From: Melastoma dodecandrum
Lineage: Eukaryota > Streptophyta > Magnoliopsida > Myrtales > Melastomataceae
Reading direction: 5' to 3'
NCBI GenBank assembly: GCA_029817715.1
Contig: JARUPY010000471.1
Span: forward strand, 3,534,001 to 3,598,000
DNA: 64,000 nucleotides
Notes under the pieces: generated by a model
Told to the model about the DNA's origin: nothing
Seen by the model: the letters and a program-made list of their open reading frames with translations, nothing else
The model's database searches: none
Program-made: the position numbers and the translations under genes
Part shown: positions 22,723 to 36,603 of the stretch, piece by piece
Position numbering within the stretch: the first letter of the stretch is position 1
Layout: every line of letters begins with the position of its first letter

Positions 22723-24219
22723 ATGGCTTCGGGAACCGTGCGTGGGGGTAATGTCAGGGATGGGCAGCAGAGGTGGGTTGAGAGTGGTAAGGTTTACTCC
22801 CATAAGATGATCGGAGCTCGTGGAGAGGAACCATCACAAAGCTTATCCGCCTCCAGCGTTGAAGACGATGGCTCTTCTCATCGTCGTACGAGCTCCGGAG
22901 ATGATGGGCTAGCATCCGGCGATTCTTCCGGCCAGGATTTAGCACGGGCCGGTTTTTCCAGGGCCACTGCTCGGGGGCTCGCGAACGGGAGTTCCGTGAA
23001 GTTTGATGGTGGTGTTTCTATGTTTAATGCTGGGTTGAAGAGTGAGATTAGAGAGCTGAAAAGGAAGTTGGTTGGGGAGCTTAATGAAGTTAGGAGCTTG
23101 CTTAAGAGGTTAGAAGCGAAGGAGGTTGAGATTACCAGATATAGAAGCAAGGACGGGTGGGCTAAATCACAGTTTTCGGCCACCAGTGGTGTTGGAAAGG
23201 CGAGTAATCTGAAGCGGGTGAATTCTGAGGTGGGGTCTGTTGGCAACCCAGAACCGCACCTGCAACAAGGTGTTAGTTCATCCGCGGCAAATAGCAATGA
23301 CGGTGGCGGGAGGGAGTTTGTGGGAACGGAGGAAAGGCCCCTCAAGTCAAATCTGGCGAGTCGGAGTTCGGATTTTGTCCAAGCTAAGAAAATGCCTTCT
23401 TCAGAAAACAAGAAGGTGAAGAAGTCAAGTGGAAACACTGTTAATAGTGAGGCTTCGAAGTTTGGTCTTGACAAGCAGTCCAGTTTGTTCAAGAGCTGCT
23501 ACAGTTTGCTGACTAAACTGATGAAGCATAATTATGGTTGGGTGTTTAATGCACCAGTTGATGTCAAAGGCCTCGGCCTGCATGACTATTTCACTATTAT
23601 CGACCAACCGATGGATTTGGGTACCGTTAAAACTAAGTTGAGCGGTTGTTCCTACGAGTCACCCATAGAGTTTGCATATGACGTGAGGCTTACTTTCCAA
23701 AATGCAATGAAATATAATCCTCCGGGGCAGGATGTTCATTTGATGGCCGATACTCTACTGAAATTATTTGAAAAGTCATGGGGACTCATAGAGAAAGAGC
23801 ACAACCTGTTACGGAAGCCTGAAGTGGGTCTGCCAATGCCTGCCACAAAGAAAGTTCCTAACCCAGCTCCCACAGCCATTGCCAGTTTGCCAAAGCATCC
23901 GGATTCGACAAGTTCGGAGAGGGTAGACCCCAGGAAACCTGTCGATAAGGAATCTGTGGAGAGGGATATGACTTTTGAGGAGAAGCAAAAACTTAGTGAG
24001 GATCTCCAGAATTTGCCGTCAGAGAAGTTGGAGCACGTTGTTCATATCATCAGAAAGAGGAATTCTCAGTCATTTCAGCATGAAGATGAAATCGAGGTTG
24101 ATATTGATGCTGTAGATGCAGAGACCCTTTGGGAGCTTCAGGTGTTTGTGGATAGTTATAAGAGCAGTTTGAACAAGTTGAAGAGGAAGGCCGATATGTC
24201 GTTTGATGGATGTAAATAA
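22723..24219 (+). CDS. GTE-type bromodomain and ET-domain protein
   Basis: Plant BET-like chromatin reader that binds acetylated histone tails and affects transcription. Intronless in this window, 498 aa from the ATG at 22723. Coiled-coil-like region at about residues 106-140 (ELKRKLVGELNEVRSLLKRL). Bromodomain at about 255-355: LMKHNYGWVFNAPVDVKGLG, DYFTIIDQPMDLGTVK, then NAMKYNPPGQDVHLMA, including the acetyl-lysine-binding Asn of the YNPPG segment. NET/ET domain at about 416-490, from MTFEEKQKLSEDLQNLP to EIEVDIDAVDAETLWEL. Order and length fit group II GTE proteins. All core residues look intact. Confidence 0.93.
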   Translation: MASGTVRGGNVRDGQQRWVESGKVYSHKMIGARGEEPSQSLSASSVEDDGSSHRRTSSGDDGLASGDSSGQDLARAGFSRATARGLANGSSVKFDGGVSMFNAGLKSEIRELKRKLVGELNEVRSLLKRLEAKEVEITRYRSKDGWAKSQFSATSGVGKASNLKRVNSEVGSVGNPEPHLQQGVSSSAANSNDGGGREFVGTEERPLKSNLASRSSDFVQAKKMPSSENKKVKKSSGNTVNSEASKFGLDKQSSLFKSCYSLLTKLMKHNYGWVFNAPVDVKGLGLHDYFTIIDQPMDLGTVKTKLSGCSYESPIEFAYDVRLTFQNAMKYNPPGQDVHLMADTLLKLFEKSWGLIEKEHNLLRKPEVGLPMPATKKVPNPAPTAIASLPKHPDSTSSERVDPRKPVDKESVERDMTFEEKQKLSEDLQNLPSEKLEHVVHIIRKRNSQSFQHEDEIEVDIDAVDAETLWELQVFVDSYKSSLNKLKRKADMSFDGCK

Positions 24220-25306
24220 GCATTCATGGGATGACACTCGAGCTGCCAGAGCTGTTGTTCCAATTTCTATTCTGTGGCCATAGCTTCAGTTTTCTAATGT
24301 ATGCTAACATCCAATGCAACAATGGTTCAGGTTTTGACTGCCAGAGGGGCAAGTAGAGAGAGTTTAAGTCAGGTAGCTGTCATGTCGATGCTTGAGAATT
24401 CATTGCTTTTGATCCCTGTATGCCCAGCAAAAGCAGCTCTCACTTCACATCATGGGATTGATAGGGGGCATCGTGTAGAATCGTTTTTTTCCAGTAAGTA
24501 AAGTATACTGAACCAGTTGTTGACTGTTGTTTAGACCTTCTGCTGAATCTCGGTCGCAGTTGGTCATGTAGTTTTTAATCTTGTGTTGTTGGATCTGCAT
24601 TGAGATTCTCCATCCTCTGAAATTTCAGGGATTGAAGGAAAGATGAAGGGGAAAAACACTTGCCAACGGGTCAGCTTGCATCCGAATTTTGGATTATTCG
24701 TAGGCAATGGCGGCTTTACAAATTCTTTGTACTCCATGTAAGGTGTATATTAGTAACTGCATTGCAATTTGAAGATTGATCATGTTGAAAACTAGTTATA
24801 ATCCTTTCTTTTCTATGCTATAAAAGGCATTAGTCGTTTAGCACGTTGATGGGACTTCAACCAATTTTTGATCTAATTGCATCAAAAGAGCTTTGAGCTT
24901 TGTTACTTGAAGTTTTCCTTAAAATATTTTGCTGATAAAAATTATATCGAAACAACTAGTTCTTTATAAATAGAAAACGGCGTATTTGTAACACCGCTTT
25001 CTTGACATTAATTTGACCTAGCTCGCATCAAAAGGGCACTCGATTTGCAAAACAAATGGTAATGTTCTTCCTCCCATTCATCACCTGTCCAGTCTTTTAT
25101 TTTCATAATAATTATAAACGTCTATAACATAAAAAGCCTACCCTCCTCGAGAATAGCAGACAAGCCGATGCGAACGACCGCAACAAGAACAAAATGGCAA
25201 AACATTGTCCCCACAAAGGACACCGGTAAATGCTGCAAAAATTTGAACAGGGCACATAGGGAGGCATAAAGTGTTTGATCACATTTCCCCCACAAATGAT
25301 TAGTCA
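24220..25306. other. Convergent intergenic region, GTE 3' end and MDH 3' end
   Basis: About 1.1 kb of AT-rich DNA between the stops of GTE (+) and MDH (-). Holds both 3'UTRs. No gene, RNA or repeat seen. Confidence 0.45.
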
Positions 25307-27428
<2,122 letters not shown>

Positions 27429-27949
27429 CTTCTTCTTTTCTCCTTTTTTTTAAGATTCGTCTACACGGGGAAGAGAGTGAAGTGTTTCGAGGAGTCGGCC
27501 CTTCACTCTTTTTGCTTCTCTTCTAGGGTTTTTATTTGTGGACGAGGAGGGCCCCAAGGCCAATTTTGTTTTCTTTTTTTCTGGTGGACCTAAAACAACA
27601 AACTCTGTTTTACTAAATATCTCTCCATCTCTATTCTTTATTACTCCTCCGTAATACAGACAGGCAATATGAAAAGCCGATTAGTTCAATGTCAGAACAC
27701 TCTCTATTCCAATTCTTGAGCCCCCTGCTGGAGGAGGCCTTGCATCACGCCAGTTTCCAGTATTGTGGAACCAATGATATATATTATTGGCCCCTGACCC
27801 ACAAAGCTCTCCCGTCTCATGGCACCGCAACAGAACATCGGGAAGACTTCGGGTTTCCCCACACCATCGAAAGCCGAGGAATGGTTACCCGCAATCCCAC
27901 TTCTACTCCCTTATGGTCGAGAAGAGACTGCTGCAAGCCGATGCCTTGC
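27429..27949. promoter_or_regulatory. MDH promoter and IPT9 3'UTR
   Basis: 521 bp between the MDH start and the IPT9 stop, both on the minus strand. On the minus strand AAAAACCCTAGAA (about 27522-27534) is a telo-box-like element near the MDH start. No coding frame of interest. Confidence 0.4.
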
Positions 27950-30923
27950 TCACTTCTGAATCCTCATTATCCATTCTAAGATGTCCGAACAATCCCCACG
28001 ATCGACAAAGTGCCTTCACGTGAAATTCAAACCAACTTGAGCTTTCCGCCAGGCCAATTAACCCCCTCCAATCCATTGTTAGGAATATGTACCTGTTTTT
28101 TGCTTGGTAAGACTTAAGCGCCAAAGTTTCTCTCCGGTTTGTCATCTCTTTGTCGATTTTAAGTGATTGTGGCACTTCAAAGTCGCCAGTCTGATCATGG
28201 TAAGCATCGTGTATAACGTTTAGGACTTTTTCCTGCAGATAAAAACCAAACAGATATAATTGGATAATGATGAATAGGTACCCCCACTCAATGAAACGTA
28301 CAAGGTATATAATATAACAGTCACGGCACTTTACATTCCAAATTTACTTTCTTCTGTTTCACTATGGGCAAGCACAACCACACAAGTAGGAGCAAGTGTA
28401 AAAACAGACATACCATCGGATTCGAAGCATTGAGCCAATAGTAAAGAGGTTCATTGCGAAACCATGTTAATTGCCGCTTAGCAAAATTTCTGCAAAATAA
28501 ATAAAATTCTTACAAACCCAAGAAAATCAACGTTGTAAGAAGAAGTGCCATATTTTCTGACAATGTCTTGGTGAATAATTTCCCCAAAGTTGTGGAATGT
28601 TAACTACTTCAATAACAATAAGCAGCTTCACTGCGCTGTAATTGTTACCTAGACGCTTTCTGAAATTCAGATAAGAAAGAGAAGAAATCTGCAGGAGAAC
28701 TCCTGCCCCCGTGCACCCGACACCAGAGTAGATACTCCATTGCCTGACCACAGTAAATACAATTTCAGTGAAAAACAATGACTCTGGACCGAGAGGACAA
28801 AAGGAAAGGATGCATACTAGGAACCGGGTTATCTTGCCAAGATTTGAATTCATACTGTAATTGATTGTTAATTTGACTTGTACCTGCCTATAACCAATTG
28901 CCCGTGTGGCAGAATTTGAATTTGGCAAAAGACCTTGCTCCAGAAGCCATTGAGCTTCAGACAACAAGCTGTCTTGTCCTGTAAAATTAGTAATTCAGAA
29001 CAAGGCAACAGACCAAGTTCTACATAAAGTCAAATAAGATAAGATTACTCATTTGATACACCGACCAAAAGAATATATCATTCAATCCAATGGAAAATCC
29101 ACATACTCTGTTCATACCTTCCATCAAGAAAGCATGTAAGGTATAATAATCTGTTTCATGAAAGAAACAGTGGCAGACCGTGCATAGCACACATACTCTG
29201 TTCATACCTTCCATCAAGAAAGCATGTAAGGTATAATAATCTGTTTCATGAAAGAAACAGTGGCAGACCGTGCATAGCACAAAATATAAAGAATATATGG
29301 ACAAAAATATAATGACAGACCTAGAAGCATGTCTTCACATCGGAGATCTATGCATCTGTACAGATCGAGACGAGGACTTGAGAGGAAAAAACAAATGAAA
29401 TTGTAATCCAATTGCTTCGTGCTAAACTCCTCCACTACAGTTGAAGTTCTGGATTCAGGACCGCCAATTTCAGCAGTAGAATGATAATTTTCCTTGAAGG
29501 AATTATAAGGTATCCGGAATGCAGATGGAGGCGACCCGGTTGACTGACATTTTGGAAAAAAGATTCATAATTAGATATTACACGTAAGCTAAAAATCCTA
29601 GCTATTTAACTATTGTAATTATTTTCCAAGATCATAAATGATCATGATGCATGTATTAGAGGAGTTGATCACCTTAATTATTTCAAGACTGCGCCGCAAG
29701 CGATACCAGTCATTTGTAGCCAAAGACTGAGCCCTGGGGTCACCGGCTTTTACCACAAACTGCACAGCAGAACTCCAATCACCAATCCTTTGAAAGCGTT
29801 CTAGCTCAGCACTAACTTCTGATGAGATTTCAGGAGAAGCTTTGGGGACATTGGGCTTCCCGTAAACATACCTACACGTGGATACAATAACTCAAAAATA
29901 GCACCCAAAAGCAGCTCCCTTCCTCATGCAAAGTCTTTCCTCTCCAACATCCCTAGATGGATAATTGGCATTCTAAAAATTACTCAGTACAGAAATGGTC
30001 ACTGATGCTTACTAGAAAATTACTACACGGCCTCCTTGGCAGGACTCTTCGCATGGACAACAAATCACAAGGATCCTCATTTAGGTGAAAAAGGTTTGCT
30101 CGCTTAAGATATTTTTCTAAATGAATTGGTATGTCAACAGGTTGAAAAGCATAATCTTCACATCTGAAACAAAAGCAGATCATACCATCGCAAATATAAA
30201 CCAGTCCCACCACTAACTATCGGCACTCGACCACGGCTAATAATATCTTTCGTAGCTCGCCTAGCATCTTCATAGAAGTGACCCACGGAGTAATCTGGGT
30301 CAAAATTTCAATTGGAAGGTCATTCACTTTTTCCCCAACAGATTACCATATCCATCCCGAGCCGGTAGCATACCTTCACACGGATGCATTATATCAACCA
30401 GATGATGTGGTACCTCCTACGGGATAAAAACAGAAATTACACATTATGTCAACGAAATGCAGCATCAGTGGACTTGCAGGGGAACCATTTTACACTTCCT
30501 GAGCAAAGAGCAACGTCAGATTAGGTACCTGTCTGTCACTCCGCGAAGGCTTTGCGGAGCCAACATTGAGTCCTTGATAAACCTGCCAAACATAAAACAT
30601 CACGCAAGTACTGAACGAGTGATAAACGCAACAGACCTAAAGCATAATTGACAAGACAGAACCTGGACAGAGTCGGCGCTAATGATTTCTCCGTTCAAGC
30701 GTTTGGCGAGTCCAAGTGCAAGGCGAGACTTTCCGGCACCAGTGGGGCCGGACAGCACGATGACCTTAGGTTTATCGTCGGAGCTTGAGATGAAGCATCT
30801 GACGGTGGAGAATACGAGGCGGGGAGCGGAAGGCAAGCGAGGGGACCGCCGCCATCGAAGGAGGAGCGGTTGCTGCCAAGAATGAGGGAGGCGGAAGCTG
30901 CATGGGACTCCATGGATGAGCAT
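27950..30923 (-). CDS. IPT9: tRNA dimethylallyltransferase, IPT9-like
   Basis: Transfers a dimethylallyl group to A37 of tRNAs, a source of cis-zeatin-type cytokinins. Eleven exons: 30923-30663, 30582-30529, 30416-30374, 30294-30186, 29871-29673, 29543-29321, 28978-28884, 28743-28649, 28489-28414, 28232-28093, 28013-27950, total 452 aa, close to Arabidopsis IPT9. P-loop [20 protein letters not shown], then [20 protein letters not shown], the [18 protein letters not shown] block, [25 protein letters not shown] and [11 protein letters not shown]. The Arg/His-rich N-terminus looks like an organelle transit peptide; the start could also be an in-frame ATG at 31025. The last exon restores [14 protein letters not shown], matching the family C-terminus. 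Intron 6 holds a 90-bp tandem duplication. Confidence 0.93.
29101..29280. repeat. Perfect 90-bp tandem duplication in IPT9 intron
   Basis: 29101-29190 and 29191-29280 are identical as far as I can read, both starting ACATACTCTGTTCATACC and ending CGTGCATAGCAC. The repeat lies within the intron between exons 6 and 7 of IPT9 and adds no coding sequence. Perfect identity points to a recent event or an assembly duplication. Confidence 0.9.
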
Positions 30924-31254
30924 CTTGCACTGACGATGATGACGGCCTCTTCGGCTTCTACTCTCTTCTTGTCGGGGGATAAATCCCTCCCTTTTGTTCA
31001 ACTCCTCGCCACCGATTTTTTTCATTCCATGAATTTCAGGTTTTCTATTTTTTCTATCGCAATATATATTTTCATCTTATTTTATCTAGCGGAATTTTGG
31101 GTCTGTAATTTCTTTAGCTGGTTGCTAAATGGAGGGTGTGTTAGTCTAGCTACTAACTATATGTTCTTATTTATAAAATAGCCACTTACCAAAAACAAAA
31201 ACATCTAAACCTCACATCACGCCATTATGTCTCTACAGGCCCGGAAATACACAA
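30924..31254. other. Short spacer, IPT9 promoter and 3'UTR of the unknown gene
   Basis: 331 bp between the IPT9 start and the stop of the next minus-strand gene. It must hold the IPT9 promoter and 5'UTR. An in-frame ATG at 31025 may extend IPT9 by 34 residues. No other feature seen. Confidence 0.4.
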
Positions 31255-33385
31255 TCACAGCAACTCCCAGTCAGAGTCGTCGGCATGTTCGATCCGACTC
31301 CGGTTATCTAGGAATGGAACAGTATTCTTCATGACATGCCCGTCCGGCTCGTAGTTTACTTCTCCCTGCAAAATACCGAGCTGCTTGTATTCCTTAGCCT
31401 TCCTCCTCCGCGAGGCCAAAGCATCGATGATTGTTCTCTGGAAATGTGAAGGGACAAGGATTGGTCAAAGTTGTATCAGATTATGAAGACCAAGGAATCG
31501 GATTCAACTGCTGAACACTCGATGGACTACTGACATTTCAAAGAGTGGGCGTTGAGAGTGCGCTAACCTTGATTGATCTGAATCTTTTTACTCGTCCGGA
31601 GACCGTGAAAAGCTCTCGCATATCGACATCGACACAAGTTTCTTGAAGCTTTCCCTCATCATCCAAATTGATTGTCTCCATGTTGGTGTCAATCGAATAA
31701 GCACCGGATGTACCTGCAGTACCCCATAAATAAGTACTCAATGGAACGAGTCAGTGCGAAAATCGCATATCCTCGGGAGTAGAGTAAGACTTGAAGCTTA
31801 AACATTCTCCGGGATGGCTACTTCCTCGGCATCTAGACTTCCTCTATCTATTGACTACCTGAGTTGGGGTTATACTGGAAGTAACTCGGAGATAAATGAT
31901 TTAGAGTACAGCTCACAAACAGATGACAGCACAAGTTCTTTGAACAAGAAAGATTGTTTGTGCTTTTAATAAGTTAAAGTCTTCAGTTGATGATAAGTAC
32001 CGGAATCTGTAGATTTCCCTTCGTCCTCTTCTAAAAGATTTTCCAAGGGTACGTGCTCACCTATTCCCCTCGTAGCAGTCCCTGCAGGAAAAAATAATTG
32101 GATGTCATCAAATGGCACACAATGTCTGTCATTCTCCTCAGTGGGACATACTGCATGATTAAGAACATATAGTAATCAACTGCACCTGATACACGGGAAT
32201 TAGAAAGTTTAGAATCATCCCCGCTTTTCTCGAAAAAATCATTGGTTAATGCCTTGAGTCCTATCTGCTCCATCAACTTTCCAGTAATAGTAACCAAGGA
32301 ACTGTTTACTGATGAAGCATCTGGAGCAAAAGTGACAGAATCACCGGAGCATTCAATGTTGACGCAATTTTCTCCAACCTCACGATGCAAGTGGCTTTCA
32401 TCACTGCGTACTGGACTTGCCAGTAAATAGTTCTCCTTCTCCACAACCTCCCGTTCATCTATGTTGTTATCATCAACAGCACCCATGTTGACTAACATTT
32501 GGTGCACCTCGTCCTTGCATTTAGATGGCTCCAGGACAGCTTCATTAACAGTACTTGTATCATCATTGTTATCGCTTATAGTGCAGTAGAAATGGATTCC
32601 TGGATATTCAACAGACACCTCCTTTGTTAAATCCACCAGAGAAGGAGTGCTACATCCAGAATCCTCTAACTTATCATCCTGCATATCCATTGCCATGCCA
32701 CTGGCAGTAGGCTTATCAATCTCTCCCATACCCGAAGGAAACCCCAAGCTCATGGATGAATCTCTAGAAACATAACCCACAACTTGTGTGGCAGTCTCGG
32801 ATTCACTTGCTTTTGGATCATTCATTAAAGATTGGGAGACCTCAGAATTCCTAGAAACTACTTGAGAAGATACCTCACCACAATTTAAGGTCGACTTGCA
32901 AGTGTGGACTATTCCAGTATGCCCCTGTTCAGATTGATCGTGTTCAACTGTAATACCATTAACAGGGGGATCGCAGGCCTCTTGTCCCTCTTCTAGCTTC
33001 TTCCCACTTGTCGGTGGAGAATGGGTTTCTTTCACTCGCTGCAGTGCATCTCGCACTTCAACGAAAGAGAATTTCTTCTTGTCTTCACTGGATTCCTTCG
33101 AGTTTTGTCCAACAGGATCAGCCTTTTCCTACATATTCAACAGTATCAACAAGATCAAGTACAGCATCGAAATATGTCGCACGGTGTATTTGTGAGGCAA
33201 TGAAAACATTCTCAACATATACATGATCGCGAGGATGATAAGCTATGTAAAGAAAGAATACGGGTCCTTAATATGAAGCCACACAGAGCGGGCACCTTCA
33301 TGATGTCATCTACTTCCTGGATCATAGATTCGACCTTGTGGTAGATGTCCCCGACCCAACCCCAAGTTTTCGTGTCGAAGTCCAT
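31255..33385 (-). CDS. Plant protein of unknown function (DSDWELL C-terminus)
   Basis: Five exons: 33385-33296, 33128-32186, 32081-32001, 31713-31568, 31437-31255, total 480 aa. The N-terminus MDFDTKTWGWVGDIYHKVES followed by MIQEVDDIMK resembles the start of a plant-specific family I know only as uncharacterised (typically MDF...WVGNIYQKFE...). The long second exon is acidic, Ser-rich and looks disordered. The C-terminal exons carry basic RTIIDALASRRRKAKEYKQL and end HADDSDWELL, a conserved ending in that family. No enzyme or binding domain is visible. An upstream in-frame ATG at 33439 would add 18 residues; I chose the one matching the family start. Function unknown. Confidence 0.75.
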
Positions 33386-35810
33386 CCCTCGGGCAATAGT
33401 TTTAGCCTGGCAGGGGCGGAGGGGTAGGAATCGATGCACAGGATTACTTCAGGAGGAGGAGGAAGGTCGGACAATCCCTTATCCCTTCCCTCAGGCTCTG
33501 GACGAAATCAGGGAGCGAAGAGGCCTACACAGAAAAGCGGCCAATAAACACAAGGGGTCAAGTCAAAGCCTAAGGAGGCGACCACTGTCTCGGGATCAGA
33601 CCCACAAAAATCCACAAGACTATCGGGAAACGATCGCCGACTATCCACCGCCTAAGAAGAAAAAAGGACGAAGCTCGTGGCAGGGAACAACAAACAAAAA
33701 GCAAGGGAATTCAGGAGGGGGGAGAGAAAGTGGAGAGGGAGGATCAGAGAGGAAGGGGTTGGGGGGTGATCCTCCTGCAAAACAAACCTCCCGAGCCTGA
33801 CTGACCCTCGTCCACTGCTTGGGACGACTCCGAGGAGACGGAGGAGGCAGAGAGCAATGAGCAGTCGTCGTCCCCCCCTTATTCGCTCTGCTGCTCTTCT
33901 CTCTGGTTTTTTCCTGACAAAAGAACCTTAAGGAAGGGGGGGCACCACCAAACGGCGTCGTCCATGTAAGCAAAAAAAAAATAGGCTAGAACAAAACCAT
34001 TCCATTCGGACTGCTAATAAATTATATTAGGAAAATAAACAAAAATGGATCATTTTGTCCTAAAATATCTAATAATAATATTAATCCTCCTTTTAATCAT
34101 ATTACCACAATCGCCTGAGTAGGTAAGCCGGTAAGATTATATTTTGTCCGAAAAAGTTGATAGAGAATAAAAGATTTGAAAATTTCAAATCTAAGGTACG
34201 CACGTCATCGGTGTTTGCTCGAATTATTGGGGGGAGCCTCGTGGTTATGAGATTGGCGTGGGACAAAGATATTGCAGATATAATCCAAATGGGTCAAACT
34301 TTGCATATTTCTCTTTACTTTGTTAGAGCCCACATAAATGCCATGGGCACCACAGAAACATATCTCTTCAGGAAATATAGACCGATGAATATTATTATTA
34401 TACAAGAAAACACTGAAAATAAAATGATACTCGTTTTGGGGTAAAACCAAAAATTGTGAAAAACTCTGTAGATTAATTACTACTACTCTTGGCTTTTGCC
34501 AAAAGGTTACCTCATCCCCCTCAATTGCATGGCCGTGAAAACGGATTCGACCGTACACCAAAAAACATAAACAAGAAGAAGTGAACAAATGGAGGGGATA
34601 TCCCCCGTTCCCAACAATTTTATACACTACACACACACCAACCTACCGGGGATTAGCAAATGCAGTTGAGCTAAATCTCAAGAGTTATATATAATATGCA
34701 CAGCATGTCATCCTCCACCCATTGATTGAAATGAAAACCAAAGGAAAGCACCCAGAGAGGTTAGTTGAATATTCCAGAAATCACACTGACGGAGCAGACT
34801 ACCAAGTTGATGTTTACCTTCGAAATGACTCTTTATCATCCCAAAGTTAGAACCAAGAGTGCCCCCCAACCCCCCCCCCCCCCTCCTCCCCTTTTACTCT
34901 TGATTGTCTCCCGCACAACAGAAAACCAAACATCACCGAGTCCACGCATTGAAAGCCATCATCACAACAAATCAATATATCAACAAAGAAGCAGGATGAC
35001 ACCACCTCCCACCAAAAACTCTCTCAGTAGACCCATCAACAATGTCAGATCTAAGGGGCAAGAAAATGAACATTAGGACCCCATGGCCTTGCTTGACTCT
35101 CTTTTATATGTTTTGGCGGATCTCAAGCTCTTGCGCTTACAACTAAATCTGTATTTATACTAATATCATGGGCCTTAGATCTACTGAACAAACCAGTCAA
35201 CATATTAGAGAACATGGTTCAAGGTTGATCCAATCCAAAAGGGAAATAAAGAAAGAAAGTTAAGAAGTTTTGGCAAACTCCTCAGCAATTCCAAGGAAGC
35301 GCCACAGACAAGAAATTGCATAGAACCCAAGGCAAACTATCATACATTATGTGACACAGTTCACTCCCAAACCATGGGTCAGCTGATCCCTAAATTCACT
35401 CCCACATAATGTCTATTTAACTAAGAGGACATTGCCTCTCTCTTGATTTTCAGATAGAATGAGCCATGTCAAACCATCAACAAGACATCACAAAACGAAA
35501 AGAAGATAACCCCAAAACTGAGTCAATATACAAAGGGAACCAAACAAAACAAGTACAACACAGCAGATACTACAGTTTAAAGTGCTGCATCCTGCAGAAA
35601 TTTTCAGATATAGCAGAAGTCTTCACCAAGAACTACAACTACGCTCAACTTGCATCAGCTAAAGGCATTACAAGAGTCCAAATCACTAAGGAGATGTAGC
35701 CAAGGACTCACGGCACAGGTAATGCATTCATCACATCAGATAAAACAGTGTCAACTTCAAGCAATCACCAGAATGATAATAGCATCGTCGCCAAGAAAGC
35801 TGTCAAACAC
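33386..35810. other. Intergenic region and long 3' region of UBA2c-like gene
   Basis: Contains the upstream region of the unknown gene and, below about 35.8 kb, probable 3'UTR sequence of the UBA2c-like gene. A C-run at about 34868-34884 and AT-rich stretches occur. No coding frame could be assigned. Confidence 0.4.
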
Positions 35811-36602
35811 CTGAGCAAAAAACCCAGCCACAACAGAAGTTGTCATACAATGAACAGCAATATTGTGAACTAAGTAATCAATATATAAAAAACAAGTGAA
35901 CAAAAACATTTTCAATAGCTACCATGTGACAGTGAATAAAGAAAAATCTACACAGTGGATCCCGTACTATGGCAAACCTATCCTAAGAAAACGCATCACA
36001 CACAGAACCGTCATCTCTCATAGCAGATCAGCTAAGCTAAACGAAAGATCAAACCAGACCATAAAAGACGAGGAGCTTTCTGAAGAACTAATTATTGATT
36101 GAACAAGAGGGCACACCAGATCTACAATAACACATAATTTGTTACATAACATTTCTGTGTTTTCAGAGTGTCCCCACTATTAACCGATACCAAAACATGC
36201 AGGCACATTGTTCACAAATACCAAAACATGCAAGCACATTGTTTCACATCACGGCGAGACCACTTTCGACAAACTTCAAATCACACCCCTACAATCCTGT
36301 ATGCCCAAACACATATATCTGACAGTACTTGTCATGCCTAGAATAATTAACAAATAATCAATTCATCTCAGCCCAAAGAGTAAGAAGCTAATAGATCAAA
36401 CTAGGAAGGAAGTTCTCTTCAAACCAAGTAGAGAAAACAGATGTCTTCCTTCAAAAGAATAACCAAGCAAAGTTTAACGAAGAGAATGCAAATCACAGAC
36501 AACCAGCAGGGAGGCAAACCATGCAGACAGTAAAGCATCACCAATTATGCAAGCAAGGACAAAAATTAAACATGAAATCCACAACTGAAAAGGTAAAATC
36601 AC
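35811..36602 (-). other. Probable 3'UTR intron of the UBA2c-like gene
   Basis: On the minus strand the stop codon TGA is followed after one base by a GTGATT donor (36602-36601), and a strong acceptor TTTTTTGCTCAG ends at 35811. The interval is about 790 bp and has no coding potential on this strand. A 3'UTR intron starting so close to the stop should not trigger decay. It is inferred from splice signals only. Confidence 0.45.
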
Positions 36603-36603
36603 C

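Noticed and set aside
24301..24501. 66-codon open frame downstream of GTE
   Set aside because: No motif; in the 3'UTR region of GTE.
29980..30213. Protein-like open frame in IPT9 intron 4 ([20 protein letters not shown] and on)
   Set aside because: It looks like an exon, but its acceptor would leave only a 22-base intron after the upstream donor, and reading through the donor gives a stop within a dozen codons. No family recognised; treated as chance.
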